DNA of 64,000 nt from Candidatus Acidiferrales bacterium (GTDB lineage Bacteria; Acidobacteriota; Terriglobia; Acidiferrales; UBA7541). Position numbers and translations under genes: made by a program. The notes under the pieces were generated by a model. It saw only the letters and a program-made list of their open reading frames with translations, was not told the DNA's origin and ran no database searches. This document shows positions 60,215-64,000 of the stretch, piece after piece (position 1 is the stretch's first letter; each line of letters starts with the position of its first letter). The stretch covers positions 1 through 64,000 of the forward strand of contig DASYYH010000026.1 in NCBI GenBank assembly GCA_035934015.1, written 5' to 3'.

Positions 60215-62172
60215 TCTCTGGCCAGCTCTTCCTCGAGTAATTGCTTTTGGTAAAGCTCCGCGTAGTACCCGCCGAGACCGATCAGTTTTTCATGTGTGCC
60301 CTGTTCAATGATTCGGCCGTCGCGCAGGACAACGATTTGATCCGCGTCTCGCACGGTCGAACACCGGTGCGAAATCAAGATGGTTGTGCGCTTCTTGAGC
60401 ACGTCCTCCAGGCCTTGCAGGATCTTTTCTTCCGTATCCGTATCTACGCTGGAAAATGCGTCATCGAGGATCAGGATTCGCGGGCTGCGGATCAGCGCTC
60501 GTGCCAGCGTTGCGCGCTGCTTCTGACCTCCGGAGAGAGTGATTCCTCGTTCGCCAACGATTGTTTCGTAGCGGGTTGGGAAATCGGATATGTCTCCCGA
60601 GATGCTGGCAATTTGAGCGGCGTCTTCCACTTCATTCAACGTTGCGTTTTCAACTCCAAACGCGATGTTTTCGCGGATTGTCTCGCTAAACAGAAATGCA
60701 TCTTGAGGAACAAAACCAATAGCTCTTCGCAGCGTGGCGAGCGGCCACTCGCGGATCGATTTGCCATCGATGAAAAGGGTATCTCGGGGAGTTTCCCACA
60801 AACGCGCGATAAGAGCTGCCAATGTCGTCTTTCCGCTGCCGGTCGGGCCGACAATCGCAATGGTTGCGCCCGCCGGGATGCGCAGGTTGATATTGTGAAG
60901 CACTGGCTCGTTTGGCTGCTCGGCTTTCGCGTTCGCCAAAGGCTTGGAACCATTTCCACCTCGTGGTGTGGGGTACACGAAAGTCAAATTTCGAAATTCG
61001 ATTTCGCCATTGATCTCTTCCTGTTTTTCCCCGCGCATTTGCGCATCGTCAATGCTGGGCGCTGCATCCAGAATATAGTTGAGCCGTCTCATCGAAGCTG
61101 CACCACGCTGAAAGATATTCGTTACGAAGCCGAGGGCAATCATGGGAAATACGAGAAGACCCACGAAGGTGTAAAAAGCGGTCAGCGCCCCGAGGGAGAT
61201 CCGATCTAGCACCACCATCCGGCTGCCCTGCCATAGCACGAAAAGGATCGAAAATCCAATAATCATCTGCAGCGCGGGAAAGAACATGCTCCACGCGCGA
61301 ATCATCCGGATATTCTCTCCGACGTACTGACGGTTCGCCTCATCGAATGAGCGTATTTCCGAGTCTTCTTGTCCGTACGCGCGCACGACACGAATTCCCG
61401 TCAGATTTTCCTGCGCTTTTGCCGAGAGAGTTGCCAGCATCGCTTGAATTTTTGTCTGCAACTCGTGAATTATGGTTCCGAAGTAGCGAACCACGACAAA
61501 AACAAAGGGCACGGGCGTAAGCACTTCCAGGGTCAACAATGGCGATATTTTCAGCATCACCGCAATGGCGACGACCATGCCTACGATCGTATTCGCGCTA
61601 TACATGACACCGGGTCCAAGCACCATGCGCACAGCGGTCAAGTCATTCGTGCAGCGAGACATCAGCTCCCCTGTGCGATTTCGCACGTAAAATTCGGGCT
61701 CCATCCGCATCAATTGCGACAATAGGTTATTGCGCAGATCGAATTCGATGTCGCGTGAGATGCCGATCAAAATCCAGCGTGAGGTATATGAAAAAACTCC
61801 CTTTACGATCACCGCGCCCACCAGCAACAAGCACAGGATGAGAACCGTGTGACCGCTGCCCGGCCTATAGAAGCGAAGAATCGGCTTCAGAGCCACATGC
61901 CAGAACGTAGTTCCTGCCATAGGTCCGGCATGAGAGATCATCGTCAGATTCGGCATCGGTTCCGAAGCGCCCCTGAGGCAGTCTGTGATGATGCCGATAA
62001 TCAAAGGTGGTAACGCGCCGACAAGCCCCATCAACAATAAGGTGAAGAGTCCAAAAATAGTCGCGCCTTTGTATGGGCGAAAATATGGTACTAGCCGGAC
62101 AAGCTCCCTCCACGCCTTCGGTTTCTTTTGTGCAGGCTTCACGGCACTCACGGTTTGTGCGGCTGTGCTCAA
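60211..62172 (-). CDS. ABC exporter half-transporter, degenerate Walker B (Asp)
   Basis: 653 aa: exporter membrane domain with six helices, a linker, then ATPase. Walker A GPTGSGKTTL, signature LSGGQKQRATLARAL, Walker B ILILDDAFSSVD, where Asp replaces the catalytic Glu. Such a subunit pairs with a half carrying the Glu. TTG start at 62172, right after the upstream lipoprotein stop; no strong Shine-Dalgarno. Partner gene follows with 4-nt overlap. Confidence 0.92.
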   Translation of the reverse strand: MSTAAQTVSAVKPAQKKPKAWRELVRLVPYFRPYKGATIFGLFTLLLMGLVGALPPLIIGIITDCLRGASEPMPNLTMISHAGPMAGTTFWHVALKPILRFYRPGSGHTVLILCLLLVGAVIVKGVFSYTSRWILIGISRDIEFDLRNNLLSQLMRMEPEFYVRNRTGELMSRCTNDLTAVRMVLGPGVMYSANTIVGMVVAIAVMLKISPLLTLEVLTPVPFVFVVVRYFGTIIHELQTKIQAMLATLSAKAQENLTGIRVVRAYGQEDSEIRSFDEANRQYVGENIRMIRAWSMFFPALQMIIGFSILFVLWQGSRMVVLDRISLGALTAFYTFVGLLVFPMIALGFVTNIFQRGAASMRRLNYILDAAPSIDDAQMRGEKQEEINGEIEFRNLTFVYPTPRGGNGSKPLANAKAEQPNEPVLHNINLRIPAGATIAIVGPTGSGKTTLAALIARLWETPRDTLFIDGKSIREWPLATLRRAIGFVPQDAFLFSETIRENIAFGVENATLNEVEDAAQIASISGDISDFPTRYETIVGERGITLSGGQKQRATLARALIRSPRILILDDAFSSVDTDTEEKILQGLEDVLKKRTTILISHRCSTVRDADQIVVLRDGRIIEQGTHEKLIGLGGYYAELYQKQLLEEELARE

Positions 62173-62182
62173 TTTTGCTCGC

Positions 62183-62773
62183 TCATTTTTGGGGCATGTC
62201 GTCGAGTGGTTCCAGCGTAGGGACTTCCATTAGAAACTTGTCGAAATTGCGATCCAACATCTGATAACGCTTCTCTGTTGGGTTCCATTGGACGCCAAAG
62301 GTCTGGATGTAGCCACCCTCGGGCTTCTGTACAGGGGTAAAGTATAGGGTCAAACCCTTCTGCGGATCTTGCTCATATTGCAGCCGCCAGGCGGGAACGG
62401 ATGCAAGAGGCTGGCCACCGAGGTAACCCTTCGGATTTTTCATATGCTCGTCACAAAGAAATTCTTCGTTCCATCCGTCGCTTGCCTTCTCGATGACCAC
62501 GGCTCGCGTAATCACGGTCCCCGGAGGCATGTTTTCCGGTTTGATCTTCAGGAGACTCACGACCAATGCTTCTCGCTTGCCATTCCTCGCCAAATCTCCG
62601 TATGCAAGCACTTGCGCTTCTGGGCCGAAGAGTTTCTGCGCCGCCTGATCCACTTCTGGCGGGTACGCCGGAGCCGCCGGTTGTGCGGCCTGCCGAGACG
62701 TTGGATGCGAATCCCCGCCACAGGATGCGAGCAGCACTCCGCACAGGACAGCCACCAAGGAACCGCGTCGCAT
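62183..62773 (-). CDS. Lipoprotein of unknown function
   Basis: 196 aa. AAGGAGG 4 nt before the ATG. Lipobox LLASC with Cys18 (VAVLCGVLLASCGGD), then a Pro/Ala linker and a domain of about 150 residues (LARNGKREALVVSLLKI, GWNEEFLCDEHMKN). Not recognised. 10 bp before the exporter pair; probably co-transcribed with it. Confidence 0.75.
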   Translation of the reverse strand: MRRGSLVAVLCGVLLASCGGDSHPTSRQAAQPAAPAYPPEVDQAAQKLFGPEAQVLAYGDLARNGKREALVVSLLKIKPENMPPGTVITRAVVIEKASDGWNEEFLCDEHMKNPKGYLGGQPLASVPAWRLQYEQDPQKGLTLYFTPVQKPEGGYIQTFGVQWNPTEKRYQMLDRNFDKFLMEVPTLEPLDDMPQK

Positions 62774-62793
62774 TGGCCTCCTTCAGGATTTCC

Positions 62794-63390
62794 TTAAAGA
62801 GACTGAAACGCCAGCGTGATTTCGACGACGCGGTGAGTCACTGCGTCGCAGGACACTTCCATTGATTGCGGCACGTCTTGCCCAGTCCAATCGAACGAGT
62901 AAAACAGTAATTCTAGCTTGCGTGTACCTCTTACGGAAGGGCCGCGTGATTCAGGGTTGCCATAGAGTTCCTCGATGCGTTGGCAAGAATCCCCAAGCTC
63001 AAGCCCGCGTCCAGTTTTTAGATTCGCAAATATTCTGCCGTTCGCTTGGCCTTGGCAGTCAGCTCCTGAGCGGGATCCAAGCGTCGAAGCCGTTACTGTC
63101 TGCACGATGCGATCATTTCCGACTTCGACACTCAGGATTTTGTCAACGCAGCCTGTTGACCAGAGAAGCCCTGTAGGACTCGCACTCGGAGTTCCCAACT
63201 CTGATATTTGCATTGCTGACGAACCTTTTGATGACCCCGGCCGCAAACCAGCCAAAGTCAACTCATTATGGCGCTTCGGCTTCACGTCCGATGAAGTCTG
63301 GACTCTCTCAGTGGCGACTGCTTCGACCGCTGCAATCAGTAGAGCCGCGATGCTAGCGAGCCGCCAAAATCTCTTCCATACGGGCTTCAA
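62794..63390 (-). CDS. Exported protein of unknown function
   Basis: About 198 aa. The frame is open to 63522, but the TTG at 63390 has GAAGGGGAAG about 6 nt upstream and gives a signal peptide (MKPVWKRFWRLASIAALLIA). The mature part has regular beta strands (RIVQTVTASTLGSR, MEVSCDAVTHRVVEITLAF) and two internal Cys. Not recognised. Overlaps the upstream gene by 38 nt. Confidence 0.6.
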   Translation of the reverse strand: MKPVWKRFWRLASIAALLIAAVEAVATERVQTSSDVKPKRHNELTLAGLRPGSSKGSSAMQISELGTPSASPTGLLWSTGCVDKILSVEVGNDRIVQTVTASTLGSRSGADCQGQANGRIFANLKTGRGLELGDSCQRIEELYGNPESRGPSVRGTRKLELLFYSFDWTGQDVPQSMEVSCDAVTHRVVEITLAFQSL

Positions 63391-64000
63391 AATTTTCTTC
63401 CCCTTCGGACCACAGCCGATTGCGCTCCACGGGTATAGTCGCCTCAATACGTTGCATCCAATCGAAAAGCTTCCGAATGTTTTCGCGGGTCCGTTCTTGA
63501 TATACGCGCCGGTTTTCCGCAAACGACATCACCGTGACGAAGTTTGCCTCGTCAGGGTGTGCCGCAGCAGCTCGCTGCCTTTCATCGAACCCGAGCAGAC
63601 CGGCATGGCCGGTGAAAAAGTGCTCGAACCCCGCGTCAATCAGGAAATGGCCGCTCTCTCGCCAAACACCACCATCGAAATCCTCACCATTGCAGAAAAT
63701 CGCCAACGGCTGTGGCTGCAACTCCCAGCGATCATGCGCCAAGTCGTAGGTCCACAGGTCCCAGGAAGCTTTGGTTTCGTAGCCGCAATCGCCGTGCACG
63801 TGCTCGCGAGCCACATCGGTCACTGCAGTTGCATCAAAATTGCCTGACCTGAGGTCGAGTTCGACAATTGGAGTCTCGCTTGTATCCACCGCTCGGATGA
63901 CGAGTTCTGTAAAGCTCTGTCTCCCAGTTGAGAAGGGAACCGTCTCCAAAAATGCCTTCCACCGTTCGACGAGCGTCTCCTCTGAGAAACCTCTTATCCA
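63353..64000 (-). CDS. Protein of unknown function (5' end beyond window)
   Basis: The frame remains open through 64000 (reading W-I-R-G-F-S-E-E-T-L upstream of the TTG at 63949), so the real start is outside the window. At least 215 aa, acidic and without membrane segments: VIRAVDTSETPIVELDLRSG, DVAREHVHGDCGYE, ASWDLWTYDLAHDRWEL. Not recognised. Its 3' end overlaps the next gene by 38 nt. Confidence 0.6.
   Translation of the reverse strand, partial: WIRGFSEETLVERWKAFLETVPFSTGRQSFTELVIRAVDTSETPIVELDLRSGNFDATAVTDVAREHVHGDCGYETKASWDLWTYDLAHDRWELQPQPLAIFCNGEDFDGGVWRESGHFLIDAGFEHFFTGHAGLLGFDERQRAAAAHPDEANFVTVMSFAENRRVYQERTRENIRKLFDWMQRIEATIPVERNRLWSEGEENFEARMEEILAAR

Overview
The window looks like the chromosome of a high-GC, Gram-negative soil bacterium of the Acidobacteriota. 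The grounds are a duplicated ADOP-type ABC permease cut by the left edge, a pair of secreted VWFA proteins of the type common in that phylum, lipid A/KDO genes (kdsB, lpxB), and many TTG/GTG starts with clear Shine-Dalgarno sequences. The taxonomic call is inference from gene content; there is no rRNA in the window.

Layout. 0-7.4 kb: ADOP permease, PMT-type glycosyltransferase, two VWFA proteins, kdsB. 7.4-15.2 kb: an accessory-looking stretch where isolated genes (a 601-aa lipoprotein-like protein, thymidine kinase, a BamE-like protein, a 266-aa membrane protein) are separated by gene-free DNA full of mosaic repeats and GTAGG-hairpin elements. 15.2-18.6 kb: an SRPBCC/ArsR pair with a palindromic operator, then an SRPBCC-DoxX-DUF3419 cluster bracketed by two CRP-type palindromes. 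18.8-22.4 kb: gap-pgk-tpiA-secG and tRNA-Leu(GAG). 22.6-27.3 kb: an aa3-type cytochrome oxidase operon with two subunit-III genes. 27.4-33.7 kb: a selenocysteine peroxiredoxin, an HD-GYP regulator, small membrane proteins, a LexA-fold regulator and a secreted HELTH protease. 33.7-38.4 kb: a MrfA/MrfB-like helicase-exonuclease pair and a fluoride riboswitch-crcB-DUF190 unit. 38.4-47.6 kb: a fused 2-oxoacid dehydrogenase E1, PspC and DoxX proteins, phosphofructokinase, SH3 and beta-propeller proteins, an ornithine cyclodeaminase family enzyme, and an ECF sigma/anti-sigma pair. 47.8-54.9 kb: an acyl-CoA cluster (two crotonases, a split CoA-transferase, 3-hydroxyacyl-CoA dehydrogenase, amidohydrolase) that also holds a rhodanese, an ArsC/Spx-fold selenoprotein, a uracil-DNA glycosylase and a macrodomain protein. 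55-64 kb, minus strand: a degenerate M1-peptidase-like protein, lpxB, a heterodimeric ABC exporter, a lipoprotein and two unrecognised proteins, the last cut by the right edge.

The main result is two genes that are broken in a standard translation but become complete if one in-frame TGA is read as selenocysteine. In the peroxiredoxin (27424-28008, minus) the TGA sits exactly at the peroxidatic cysteine. In the ArsC/Spx-fold protein (52126-52479, plus) it sits at the first cysteine of the CxxC motif. In both, a stem-loop with GU in the apical loop starts 22-24 nt after the UGA, as expected of a bacterial SECIS. Two independent cases in 64 kb imply that the genome has a working Sec system, although selA/B/C/D are not in the window.

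Other notable items are a covarying hairpin-repeat family, a large inverted repeat around the tdk segment, an M1-peptidase fold that has lost its zinc-site residues, and an ABC exporter pair with one degenerate ATP site.
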